Source of the DNA: CALEUX01 sp964521525
Lineage (GTDB): Bacteria; Bacteroidota; Bacteroidia; Bacteroidales; Marinilabiliaceae
Direction of reading: 5' to 3'
Assembly (NCBI GenBank): GCA_964521525.1
Contig: CAZFTD010000048.1
Coordinates: 1 to 20,144, forward strand
Length of the DNA: 20,144 nucleotides
A program made the position numbers and the translations under genes. The notes under the pieces are model-generated. The model had not been told where the DNA came from. It saw nothing but the letters and a program-made list of their open reading frames with translations, and did no database searches. Positions 7,626 to 14,742 of the stretch are shown here, in pieces; the first letter of the stretch is position 1, and the number at the start of each line of letters is the position of its first letter.

Positions 7626-7633
7626 TAAATTTG
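7626..7633 (+). promoter_or_regulatory. candidate promoter -7 box of the Omp85-like gene
   Basis: TAAATTTG matches TAnnTTTG exactly. A TTTTG at 7597-7601 could serve as the -33 element, but its 24-base spacing is longer than usual. The predicted leader is about 60 bases. Confidence 0.45.
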
Positions 7634-7702
7634 TGATTAAAAAGTAGCCTTTATTTACAAACATTTTAATTCAGTGCGATTCAACCATAATAAACCATAA
7701 TA

Positions 7703-9046
7703 ATGAGAAAAGTTTTACTATTAATAATACTGGTTGTCTTTTCATTGATTTTGGCAGCACAAAATGGCGAAGAAAAAAGAAAAGAAGTGGTTAAAACCGG
7801 ATTGAATTATGGTATTTTACCGGCCATTTCGTTTGATTCCGACCTGGGGTTTCAATACGGCGGATTGGTTAATGTTTTCGATTATGGCGATGGAACGCGA
7901 TTTCCCGATTATCAGCATTTCATGCATATCGAAGTTTCGAGGTATACCAAAGGGAGTGGCATTTACCGCATTAATTACGATTCTGAATGTTTGATAAAAG
8001 GCATCAGGCTTTCGTTTGACCTAACTTATTTACCCGACCAAACCTATGATTTTTATGGTTTTAACGGTTACGAATCGGTATTGAACAAATCGTGGGAAGA
8101 TGATAATTCAGACCAATACCGCACCCGCATGTTTTACAAAATGCAACAAAACATGTTTCGTTTTAAAACCGACTTGCAGGGTGTAATCGGGAGTTCGCCT
8201 TTCAGATGGCTTGCGGGTGTTAACCTTTTAAATTTCAATATTGGCTCGGTTGATATTGACCGTCTTAATAAAGGAAAAAAGGAGAAGGATAAATTGCCAT
8301 CAGTTGATGAACAACCAGGATTGTATGAAAAATACATTGAATGGGGGCTTCTGAATTCAAAAGAAGCCAACGGTGGATTTATTCCTGAAATAAAGGGCGG
8401 CCTGGTTTTCGACACACGCGATAACCGGCCAAACCCAATGAAAGGCGTTTGGACAGAAGCTGTAATAGCTGTGATTCCTGAGTTTTTTGGTGCCGAAAGC
8501 AGTTTCTCGAAAATATCGTTAACACACCGCCAATATTTTACCCTTGTTGAAGAAGATTTATCGCTGGCCTATAGAATAGCATGGCAACATACACTTTGGG
8601 GTGATGTTCCGTTTTACTACCAATCGCAAATAATAACCTCAATTATGTCGGGGGCAACATCAACTGGTTTGGGAGGACAGCGCAGTCTGCGGGGTATCAG
8701 GCGTAACCGAATTGTAGGCGATGGCATGATTTTGGGAAACATTGAGTTACGATGGAAAGCCTATCATACCCATTTTTTAAAACAGAATTTCTACCTGGGC
8801 ATCAATACATTTTACGACTTTGGGCGCAGCACCAGCAAAATTGGGGTTAAAAACAAGCTGCCACAAATTACCGAGCCAATAACCGATTATTTTAATTTTG
8901 GTGCCGAAAAATTTCATAGCAGCTATGGGCTGGGACTGCGGATTGCCATGAACAGAAACTTTATTTTTGGGTGCGATTATGGTAGAGCCATTGATGCGCA
9001 AGATGGTGATTCAGGGTTTTATATAGGTTTGAAATATCTGTTTTAA
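7703..9046 (+). CDS. BamA/TamA-family (Omp85 superfamily) outer-membrane barrel protein
   Basis: A 447-residue protein with a signal peptide (1-19, cleavage near LILAAQ). The rest is rich in alternating hydrophobic strands. The Bac_surface_Ag type of barrel is shown by DTRDNRPNPMKGVW (237-250) and by GGQRSLRGIRRNRIVGDG with NIELR (324-349), which corresponds to the conserved loop-6 [VL]RG[FY] motif; here it is LRGI. The end YIGLKYLF suits a barrel C-terminus. It is too short to hold POTRA repeats, so it is not BamA itself. Such POTRA-less proteins are common in Bacteroidota and their role is unknown; an outer-membrane translocation or assembly function is only inferred from the fold. It is divergent from menA and ends 18 bases from the convergent DUF819 gene, with no obvious terminator between. 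Confidence 0.8.
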   Translation: MRKVLLLIILVVFSLILAAQNGEEKRKEVVKTGLNYGILPAISFDSDLGFQYGGLVNVFDYGDGTRFPDYQHFMHIEVSRYTKGSGIYRINYDSECLIKGIRLSFDLTYLPDQTYDFYGFNGYESVLNKSWEDDNSDQYRTRMFYKMQQNMFRFKTDLQGVIGSSPFRWLAGVNLLNFNIGSVDIDRLNKGKKEKDKLPSVDEQPGLYEKYIEWGLLNSKEANGGFIPEIKGGLVFDTRDNRPNPMKGVWTEAVIAVIPEFFGAESSFSKISLTHRQYFTLVEEDLSLAYRIAWQHTLWGDVPFYYQSQIITSIMSGATSTGLGGQRSLRGIRRNRIVGDGMILGNIELRWKAYHTHFLKQNFYLGINTFYDFGRSTSKIGVKNKLPQITEPITDYFNFGAEKFHSSYGLGLRIAMNRNFIFGCDYGRAIDAQDGDSGFYIGLKYLF

Positions 9047-9064
9047 ACCTCTACAAAATCAACC

Positions 9065-10201
9065 CTACCTCAGCATATGAGCCAAAATAAATCCAAGATA
9101 ATTGCCTATGGCATAGCCAACAATACCAATCGTTAGTCCGGGTACTATCAAACTGCGATTGTTTAATGCACCGGCTACAACCGGCACAAAAGGTGGGCTA
9201 CAGATTAATGCTGTTGAAGTGATAATAACCGTATCGGCATCAATTTTAAAAATGCGCGATAACAAAACCTGCATGATAAGAGAACCAAACACTACCCACG
9301 CCACATAATAAACCACTTCTAAAGCTCCGGAAATTAACGTTGTAACATTCACCATTGACGCCACAACAATACTAAAAACCAAAACAAAATACATTCCGAG
9401 GTCGAATGATTTGGGAATACTGTTAACAGCAGGAACAAATGACAAAGCCAGAGCGAATGTGGTTATCAGCAACATTATTACGGCCATTTGAGCACTATCG
9501 GGCACCAATAACGATATTAGAATCGAAATACTGGCAACCAAAACAGCCAAAAATAACGATTTGGCCATTGGAATTATTAATTGCCGGTGCAAAATCCCCA
9601 AATAAGGCTCTTCCTTGTCAGGCAAATGAGCATCCTCATTGAATGACCGCTGAAGTTTGGGACGTGGCAAAAACTTTGAAAAAAAACGTTGTCCTACTGA
9701 AATCAGGAAAAAAAGATAAAAAATGCCAACAACCAGATCGGCCGAATGCGTTAACAGGTAAAGCCTTTCGTCCACATTAAGAATAAGTTTAAGAGAAGCC
9801 AAATTGGGCGTACCTCCGGTATAAACACCCACCAGCAATCCGCTCAACTTCGAGGTTTCAGGAATAAAATGGCGAAAAACAAAATAACCCGATGCAATAA
9901 CCAGAATAACACTAACAATTCCAATTACCAATGAAACAACAACTTTACCGGCCAGTTGAAATATCTCTTTTAGTTTTGTGGAGAATAACATTAATGGAAT
10001 AGCCAGAGGAATGGTAATACCCGACAGCAAAGATTGAGCAGAAGCACTTTCGGGAGGCAGAAATCCGGAATTTCCAATGATTAAACCAAGAATATAAGAG
10101 ACCACCACTGCACCCAACTTATTAGCAAACCGGTATTTATAACAAAGATGCAGCACCAGCAATGGCAAACCAAAATAAAACACAAAAAGAAAAATCAACA
10201 T
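9065..10201 (-). CDS. DUF819 family multi-pass membrane protein, putative transporter
   Basis: An integral membrane protein of about 378 residues with roughly ten or more hydrophobic segments. Family signatures include the N-terminal GAVVVSYILGLIIGN, ITIPLAIPLMLFST, GVYTGGTPNLASLKLIL and the C-terminal ALICSPPFVPVVAGALNNRSLIVPGLTIGIVGYAIGNYLG, which together match DUF819 (YjcL-like). The fold resembles secondary transporters; the substrate is unknown. An ATG at 10231 would overlap lrgB by 16 bases and add MVVSLKKIKS. I prefer the ATG at 10201 because an A-rich stretch precedes it and the protein then begins MLIFLFVFY, directly with a membrane segment. It is third in a tight lrgA-lrgB-DUF819 operon, suggesting all three act on related organic acids. 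Confidence 0.85.
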   Translation of the reverse strand: MLIFLFVFYFGLPLLVLHLCYKYRFANKLGAVVVSYILGLIIGNSGFLPPESASAQSLLSGITIPLAIPLMLFSTKLKEIFQLAGKVVVSLVIGIVSVILVIASGYFVFRHFIPETSKLSGLLVGVYTGGTPNLASLKLILNVDERLYLLTHSADLVVGIFYLFFLISVGQRFFSKFLPRPKLQRSFNEDAHLPDKEEPYLGILHRQLIIPMAKSLFLAVLVASISILISLLVPDSAQMAVIMLLITTFALALSFVPAVNSIPKSFDLGMYFVLVFSIVVASMVNVTTLISGALEVVYYVAWVVFGSLIMQVLLSRIFKIDADTVIITSTALICSPPFVPVVAGALNNRSLIVPGLTIGIVGYAIGNYLGFILAHMLR

Positions 10202-10215
10202 GCTTTTGATTTTTT

Positions 10216-10917
10216 TTAGAGATACAACCATCTAACAAGTGGAATCAACAGCGCTGTTGCAACTCCCATTAATCCAATGGTAAGCCCGCTGATGGCACCC
10301 TCAACCGCACCAATTTCAATGGCTCTGGCCGTTCCTATGCCATGAGCACTGGCTCCAAAGGCCAAGCCACGCGCTATTTTATTATGAATACCAGTTATAT
10401 TCAATATAAATGGTCCGGATATACCGCCCAAAATACCGGTTGCAATAACCACCACAGCTGTAATAGGCTGAATGCCGCCAAAACGCCCTGCAATTTGAAC
10501 GGCTATGGGAGTTGTTACCGATTTAGGCTCAAGAGTGGCCACAACCACCTCATCGGCACCCGCCCAAACAGCTATAAACCCAACTGAAACAATGCCAACA
10601 AAGCTCCCCACAAAAACTGATGTAATGATTGATACCCAATTGCGTTTAATCAACTCTATTTGCTCGTACAAACCATACCCCAATGCCACAACCGATGGGC
10701 CCAACATAAAATCAATTATATAACTACCCTGCTGAAACGAACTATATTCAACATTCAGGAGTTTTAGAACAACAATGATTACCGCAATGGTTGTTAAAAC
10801 AGGATGTAGCAATCCCAATTGGGTCTTTTTATATAGCCAGCAGGCCAACAGATAAATACCCAGAACAAAAGCCAATGTAAATGGCTGGTTGCTGAATAAA
10901 TTATTTACTTCTTCCAT
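10216..10917 (-). CDS. lrgB: LrgB/CidB family membrane protein
   Basis: A 233-residue multi-pass protein. Family hallmarks are FMLGPSVVALGYGLYEQ, LEPKSVTTPIAVQIAGRFGG, GILGGISGPFIL, ARGLAFGASAHGIGTARAIE and EGAISGLTIGLMGVATALLIPL. With LrgA it forms the LrgAB/CidAB pair, once described as antiholin/holin-like; work in Firmicutes indicates pyruvate transport, and the plant fusion homologue PLGG1 moves glycolate and glycerate. The conserved EPKSVTTPIA and HGIGTARA segments look intact. Its start overlaps the lrgA stop by 13 bases and its end lies next to the DUF819 start, so the three are translationally coupled. Bacteroidota have no typical Gram-positive murein context, so metabolite transport is the more likely job here. 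Confidence 0.92.
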   Translation of the reverse strand: MEEVNNLFSNQPFTLAFVLGIYLLACWLYKKTQLGLLHPVLTTIAVIIVVLKLLNVEYSSFQQGSYIIDFMLGPSVVALGYGLYEQIELIKRNWVSIITSVFVGSFVGIVSVGFIAVWAGADEVVVATLEPKSVTTPIAVQIAGRFGGIQPITAVVVIATGILGGISGPFILNITGIHNKIARGLAFGASAHGIGTARAIEIGAVEGAISGLTIGLMGVATALLIPLVRWLYL

Positions 10918-11243
10918 TTCTCAATTATCTGATAAACACCTCCGGTTGAAACCATTACAAGTATCATACTTACCACAGAGGCCAATATAAACAAAGGCCA
11001 GGCCTGACACATAAAGTGAAGCGACACCATCATCCCCACACCCACAGGTACAAAATACAAAGCCATATTTTTGGTTATAAATTCGGCAACTGTTTTAACC
11101 CGGTGTGCCTTAACCAGACCACTTGCCAGCGCTAAAAAAAGCAAAACCATGCCAATTACACTTCCGGGAATAAACTCACCGGTAAGCGAACTAATTAGGA
11201 TGCCTAAATAGTAGAAAAAGAAAATGATAAATATTCCGTACAT
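10905..11243 (-). CDS. lrgA: LrgA/CidA family membrane protein
   Basis: A 112-residue, four-helix membrane protein: YYLGILISSLTGEFIPGSVIGMVLLFLALASG, then LVKAHRVKTVAEFITKNMALYFVPVGVGMMV, then a last hydrophobic helix. The FIPGSVIGM and LYFVPVGVGMM stretches are typical of LrgA/CidA, the partner of LrgB. The frame stays open to 11330, but the additional 29 residues (MLPFFSVNSYFFSFF...) are not family-like. I chose the ATG at 11243, preceded by an A-rich AAACAACAAAAAT leader. It overlaps lrgB by 13 bases. No clear TAnnTTTG promoter was found upstream, in the space shared with the divergent nucleosidase gene. Confidence 0.88.
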   Translation of the reverse strand: MYGIFIIFFFYYLGILISSLTGEFIPGSVIGMVLLFLALASGLVKAHRVKTVAEFITKNMALYFVPVGVGMMVSLHFMCQAWPLFILASVVSMILVMVSTGGVYQIIEKWKK

Positions 11244-11365
11244 ATTTTTGTTGTTTTTACCTTTAAATGCTATGCAAAGAGAACTAAAAAAAGAGAAAAA
11301 ATAGCTATTTACTGAAAAAAATGGGAGCAACTTCTTAATTTAGCCATCTTTTTAGAAATGAACAG

Positions 11366-11429
11366 CTCAGCAAGATAATCTGGTTTTTGCTTTTTTGAAC
11401 CCAAAAGCTGCAAAGTATTTGTTGCTGAG
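11366..11429. repeat. nested inverted repeat in the lrgA-nucleosidase divergent region
   Basis: CTCAGCAA (11366-11373) and TTGCTGAG (11422-11429) form perfect 8-bp outer arms. Inside, GCTTTT (11389-11394) and AAAAGC (11403-11408) form a second stem with an 8-base loop. It lies 38 bases before the nucleosidase ATG. It could be an operator, a leader RNA fold or a degenerate repeat; no known riboswitch was recognised. Confidence 0.45.
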
Positions 11430-11466
11430 TTCAAAGCCCCTTAAATAAAATACATACTTAATTAAC

Positions 11467-12186
11467 ATGAAGCACCCTATTAAAATCTGCTTTGTAATTG
11501 CCATGCAAGCCGAAGCCAATCTGTTAATTGAAAGGCTAAACCTTACCGAAGATTTAAGTTTTGCACCTGATTTGCCTATGCGTGCCTGGACATCAAACAA
11601 TAACGACTTTAACATATGTCTGGTGGTTAATGGTAAAGATAGCCAATTGGGTATTGACTTAATTGGCACACAAGCAGCAACACTAACAACACATTTGGCG
11701 GTAGAATATTTTAAACCCGATATGATTATCAGCGCAGGCACAGCAGGCGGATTTGCGCGTAAAGGTGCTCAAATAGGTGATGTTTACCTGAGTTATCCGC
11801 GCATAGTATTCCACGACCGCCGAATTGATATTCCGGGTTGGGATAAAATGGGAAAAGGATTATTTGAAAGTTGGGATACCCGGAAAATGGCCACCGACCT
11901 TAATCTGAAAACCGGCATTGTAACTACGGGCAACTCTTTGGATATGCCTGCCATTGACGAAGAATACATTGAAAATCTGGGTGGGGAAATAAAAGAGATG
12001 GAAGCTGCTGCTGTGGCCTGGGTGGCTTCGTTGCATCATAAGCCCATGTTCTGCATAAAAGCCATTACCGATTTGGTTGATTCTGAACATCCCACCCACG
12101 AGCAGTTTAACAAAAACTTATCTCTGGCTGTAAACCATTTAACCAAATCGGCTATAAACGTAATTAATTATATTGATGGGATTTAG
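11467..12186 (+). CDS. 5'-methylthioadenosine/S-adenosylhomocysteine nucleosidase, plant-type
   Basis: A 239-residue phosphorylase/nucleosidase-fold protein that should hydrolyse methylthioadenosine (and perhaps SAH) to adenine, feeding methionine salvage and relieving product inhibition of SAM enzymes. Glu16 in IAMQAEANLL aligns with E. coli MTAN Glu12, Glu179 in EMEAAAVAWV with Glu174, and Asp202 in ITDLVD with the catalytic Asp197. The stretches SAGTAGGFARKGAQIGDV, VFHDRRIDIP, TTGNSLDM and KAITDLVDSEHPT are closer to plant MTN enzymes (GTAGGFKAKGAxIGDV, VFHDRRIPIP, STGDSLDM, KAVTDLVDGDKPT, recalled from the family) than to E. coli Pfs. Plant forms differ in whether they accept SAH, so activity on SAH is uncertain. 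Futalosine hydrolase is unlikely because a MenC/MenE pathway is present. Confidence 0.88.
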   Translation: MKHPIKICFVIAMQAEANLLIERLNLTEDLSFAPDLPMRAWTSNNNDFNICLVVNGKDSQLGIDLIGTQAATLTTHLAVEYFKPDMIISAGTAGGFARKGAQIGDVYLSYPRIVFHDRRIDIPGWDKMGKGLFESWDTRKMATDLNLKTGIVTTGNSLDMPAIDEEYIENLGGEIKEMEAAAVAWVASLHHKPMFCIKAITDLVDSEHPTHEQFNKNLSLAVNHLTKSAINVINYIDGI

Positions 12187-12426
12187 AAGCTGTTTGTAAT
12201 TTCTATTAAGATGATTAGAATTGAAGTTTACGGAATCCCGAGTATCGGAACAAAATTATTAGACGGACAGATAAGTGGCTGTCTAAAAAATTATCAAACT
12301 CAATTTTTTTTCTTTGTGTTCCTTTGTGTGTACTTATTTTCCTTTGTGGTTCAATTGTTTAATTTTTACCACAAAGAACTCAAAGGTTATCACAAAGTCG
12401 CACAAACGAATTTTTAAACAACCTCT
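12185..12426. repeat. disrupted hairpin element with nested insertion
   Basis: AGAAGCTGTTT (12185-12195) and AAACAACCTCT (12416-12426) are inverted relatives (9 of 11 positions). The left part, GCTGTTT...AGATGATTAGAA (12189-12220), matches the menA-end hairpin element, and the right part runs straight into the 43-bp repeat at 12426, in the same order as at 6634-6518. About 190 bases between the two parts are absent from the menA copy, so they look like an insertion. Part of it can be read as a 68-codon frame from 12211, which I do not regard as a gene. Confidence 0.6.
12311..12397. repeat. CTTTGTG/CACAAAG inverted repeat element
   Basis: CTTTGTG occurs at 12312, 12322 and 12342, and its complement CACAAAG at 12370 and 12391. 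CTTTGTGGT (12342-12350) and ACCACAAAG (12368-12376) form a 9-bp stem. Similar CTTTGTG-rich spacers are common in Bacteroidota intergenic DNA. It lies inside the presumed insertion of the element at 12185-12426. Confidence 0.7.
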
Positions 12427-12468
12427 TATAAATCTTCTCTATCTATCTTGCATCTAAAAATCTTATAT
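12426..12468. repeat. 43-bp intergenic repeat, copy 2
   Basis: Ungapped match, 40 of 43 positions, to the reverse complement of 6518-6560. It occupies the spacer between the nucleosidase and ABC-F genes. The remaining spacer (12469-12669) holds the candidate promoter and leader of the ABC-F gene and no gene I can support. Confidence 0.8.
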
Positions 12469-12575
12469 CAAAATAAAGTTGTTTCAACCATTATCAATAG
12501 GCTTACAAATGGCCTGTGTCAAACCAATAAACAATCATTAACTTTTCAGAGGCCAGTTAATCTTCATAAAATACC

Positions 12576-12583
12576 TAAATTTG
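12576..12583 (+). promoter_or_regulatory. candidate promoter -7 box of the ABC-F gene
   Basis: TAAATTTG, the same octamer found upstream of menA and the Omp85-like gene. It would give a leader of about 80 bases, which includes a small hairpin AACAAC-CCT-GTTGTT at 12594-12608. No -33 TTTG was identified. Confidence 0.4.
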
Positions 12584-12669
12584 CGGGCGAATTAACAACC
12601 CTGTTGTTTCTTTGAGTTTACAGATAGACTTAACGACTGCATTATAATTACAAATCCCGCATAAATAAA

Positions 12670-14289
12670 ATGATTACTGTTTCCAATCTGGCCATTCAAT
12701 TTGGCAAAAAAGTTCTTTTTCAGGATGTTAATTTAAAATTAGTGCCTGGTAATTGCTATGGAATTATAGGTGCCAATGGCGCAGGTAAATCTACTTTTCT
12801 TAAAATAGTGAGTGGCGATTTGGACTCAACCCGTGGCAGCGTTACGCTTGGCCCGGGCGAGCGACTTTCCGTTTTGCGTCAGGACCACTCCGCTTTCGAC
12901 GAATTTATGGTAATTGATACAGTGCTGATGGGCCATGAAAAACTATGGAAGGTGAGTCGCGAAAAAGATGCCATTTATGCCAAAGCCGATTTCTCGGAAG
13001 AGGATGGAATTCGTGCATCGGAGCTGGAAGAGCTGTTTGCAGAAATGGATGGCTGGAATGCCGAAAGTAATGCGGCTTCGCTGTTAAGCGGACTGGGCAT
13101 TAAAGAAGAGCAGCATCATAAATTGGTAAAAGACCTGAGCGGGAAAGAAAAGGTTAAAGTATTGCTGGCACAGGCTTTATTTGGCAAACCCGACAATTTG
13201 CTGCTGGATGAGCCCACCAACGATTTGGATTTGGAAACCGTTCAATGGCTCGAAAACTACCTTGCTAATTTTGAGAATACATTGCTGGTAGTATCGCACG
13301 ACCGCCATTTTCTCGATTCCATTTGTACCCACGTTATTGATATAGACTATGGAAAAATACAGTTATTTGCAGGTAATTACACTTTCTGGTATCAGAGTAG
13401 CCAGCTGGCATTAAGGCAACAACAGGCTCAGAATAAAAAAGCCGAAGAAAAAAAGAAAGAGCTGCTCGAATTTATACAACGCTTTAGCGCCAACGTAGCC
13501 AAATCGAAACAGGCTACCAGTCGGCGTAAGATGCTCGAAAAATTAAACGTTGAAGAAATTCAGCCATCAACACGCCGTTATCCGGGTATTATTTTTACCC
13601 CCGAACGCGAAACCGGCAACAACATTCTGCATGTTAACGGGTTATCAAAAAAAGCAGATGATGGCTCAGTTTTACTCAGCAACATCAGTTTTAACATCGA
13701 AAAAGATGAAAAAGTAGCATTTTTGTCGCGCAATCCACTGGCTATTACTGCTTTGTTCGAAATACTGAACGACAGAATTAAAGCCGATTCGGGAAGCTTC
13801 ACCTGGGGTGTAACCATAACAACCGCTTATCTGCCCCTCGAAAATTCAATGTTTTTCGAAAGCAACCAAACATTGGTTGAATGGCTCAGCATGTATTCGC
13901 CTGATACAAGTGAATCGTTTTTAAGGGGATATTTGGGGAAAATGCTTTTTTCTGGTGAGGATATTTATAAAAAAGTAAAAGTTTTGTCGGGAGGTGAGAA
14001 AATGCGCTGTATGATTGCGCGCATGATGCTTCGCAACGCAAACGTAATGGTGCTCGACAATCCTACCAATCACCTCGATTTGGAATCGATACAGGCTTTT
14101 AACAACACCCTTACAGCCTTTAAAGGCAATGTTCTGCTGGCCTCGCACGACCATGAGTTTATAAATACCGTGTGCAACCGAATTATTGAAATTACGCCCA
14201 ATGGTATTATCGATAAGCTCATGAGTTACGATGATTACATATCGGATGAGCAAATTCATGAATTGCGCGAAAAGATGTATCAGGTTTAA
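12670..14289 (+). CDS. ABC-F family ATPase, YbiT-like, with degenerate second ATPase site
   Basis: A 539-residue soluble protein with two ABC domains and no membrane segments; ABC-F proteins act on the ribosome. It aligns with E. coli YbiT throughout (SNLAIQFGKKVLFQDV, RYG/CYG-IIGANGAGKST, LRQDHSAFDEF, SRFSAN-type linker RFSANVAKSKQATSRRK). Domain 1 has Walker A GANGAGKS (34-41), signature LSGKE (156-160), Walker B LLLDEP (Glu181) and SHD (209-211). The linker spans about 241-315. Domain 2 has a normal signature LSGGEK (439-444) and SHD (492-494), but its Walker A is LSRNPLAIT (352-360, Ile359 in place of Lys) and its Walker B reads VLDNP, with Asn464 replacing the catalytic Glu. Domain 2 is therefore probably not hydrolytic. 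No antibiotic-resistance role can be claimed. Confidence 0.9.
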   Translation: MITVSNLAIQFGKKVLFQDVNLKLVPGNCYGIIGANGAGKSTFLKIVSGDLDSTRGSVTLGPGERLSVLRQDHSAFDEFMVIDTVLMGHEKLWKVSREKDAIYAKADFSEEDGIRASELEELFAEMDGWNAESNAASLLSGLGIKEEQHHKLVKDLSGKEKVKVLLAQALFGKPDNLLLDEPTNDLDLETVQWLENYLANFENTLLVVSHDRHFLDSICTHVIDIDYGKIQLFAGNYTFWYQSSQLALRQQQAQNKKAEEKKKELLEFIQRFSANVAKSKQATSRRKMLEKLNVEEIQPSTRRYPGIIFTPERETGNNILHVNGLSKKADDGSVLLSNISFNIEKDEKVAFLSRNPLAITALFEILNDRIKADSGSFTWGVTITTAYLPLENSMFFESNQTLVEWLSMYSPDTSESFLRGYLGKMLFSGEDIYKKVKVLSGGEKMRCMIARMMLRNANVMVLDNPTNHLDLESIQAFNNTLTAFKGNVLLASHDHEFINTVCNRIIEITPNGIIDKLMSYDDYISDEQIHELREKMYQV

Positions 14290-14301
14290 CCAAAAGCAAA
14301 C

Positions 14302-14343
14302 AACCCGGAATTCAGCAAATGCAGGTTCCGGGTTATTTTTTTT
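14302..14343 (+). terminator. intrinsic terminator of the ABC-F gene
   Basis: AACCCGGAA (14302-14310) pairs perfectly with TTCCGGGTT (14326-14334), with a 15-base loop, and a long T-run follows. It starts 13 bases after the ABC-F stop. Confidence 0.9.
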
Positions 14344-14501
14344 ACGTTTAATATATTACAATGGTTCGTTAAACTTTTTTATAAAGCTGATTAACAGCGA
14401 ATTAGTAAATAACACAAAGCAATCATAATCATCAGAATATCAGGCTATTGTTCTCATCTTAAATCTTTTTATCTAAAAGTCTAACGATCTATTGATAATA
14501 C

Positions 14502-14699
14502 TTACATCTCGGTAAAAGTAATTCCCTGTGGTAATTCAAATCTGGAAGCATCAACGGCACCTTCACTAATTTCAAGTGCAACCATTTTTACCTCAGTTCC
14601 TCCAAATAAAGTGACCGATTTAAGCGGGATATTATTCCAAACCCATATAGTTGATTTAACCGGTTGTTTGATACTATATACTTTACATAGTTTTATGGT
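14502..14699 (-). pseudogene. 3' gene remnant, resembling a DUF4412-type C-terminus
   Basis: On the minus strand a frame is open from just after a TGA (14702-14700) to a TAA (14504-14502), 65 codons, with no plausible start. The translation includes STIWVWNNIPLKSVTLFGG, EVKMVALEISEGAVDAS and RFELPQGITFTEM. The order 'IPLKS...VKM.A..I..G.VD.S.FELP.G..F.E' resembles the end of DUF4412-like secreted proteins of Bacteroidota. The protein-like pattern stops exactly where repeat-type sequence (GGTTCAAGGTTCAA) begins, suggesting that a repeat or deletion removed the 5' part. The 14344-14888 spacer holds this remnant, ATCTAAAA-type degenerate sequence near 14452-14485, and the interleaved inverted repeat. 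Confidence 0.5.
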
Positions 14700-14742
14700 T
14701 CAAGGTTCAAACTAAGGGCTAACCACGAAGAGACTTGATATA

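Noticed and set aside
9047..9064. Bidirectional terminator between the Omp85-like and DUF819 genes
   Set aside because: Only a weak AGGTTT/AAACCT pairing inside the gene end and no T-run.
11244..11330. Upstream extension of lrgA
   Set aside because: The additional 29 residues are Phe/Ser-rich and not family-like; the ATG at 11243 follows an A-rich leader and gives the normal length.
11367..11741. 124-codon minus-strand frame opposite the nucleosidase
   Set aside because: It is antisense to well-supported nucleosidase codons and its unique part is only the inverted repeat.
12211..12417. 68-codon plus-strand frame
   Set aside because: It runs through the CTTTGTG/CACAAAG repeat, its product is a low-complexity Phe/Val/Leu string, and it sits within a repeat insertion.
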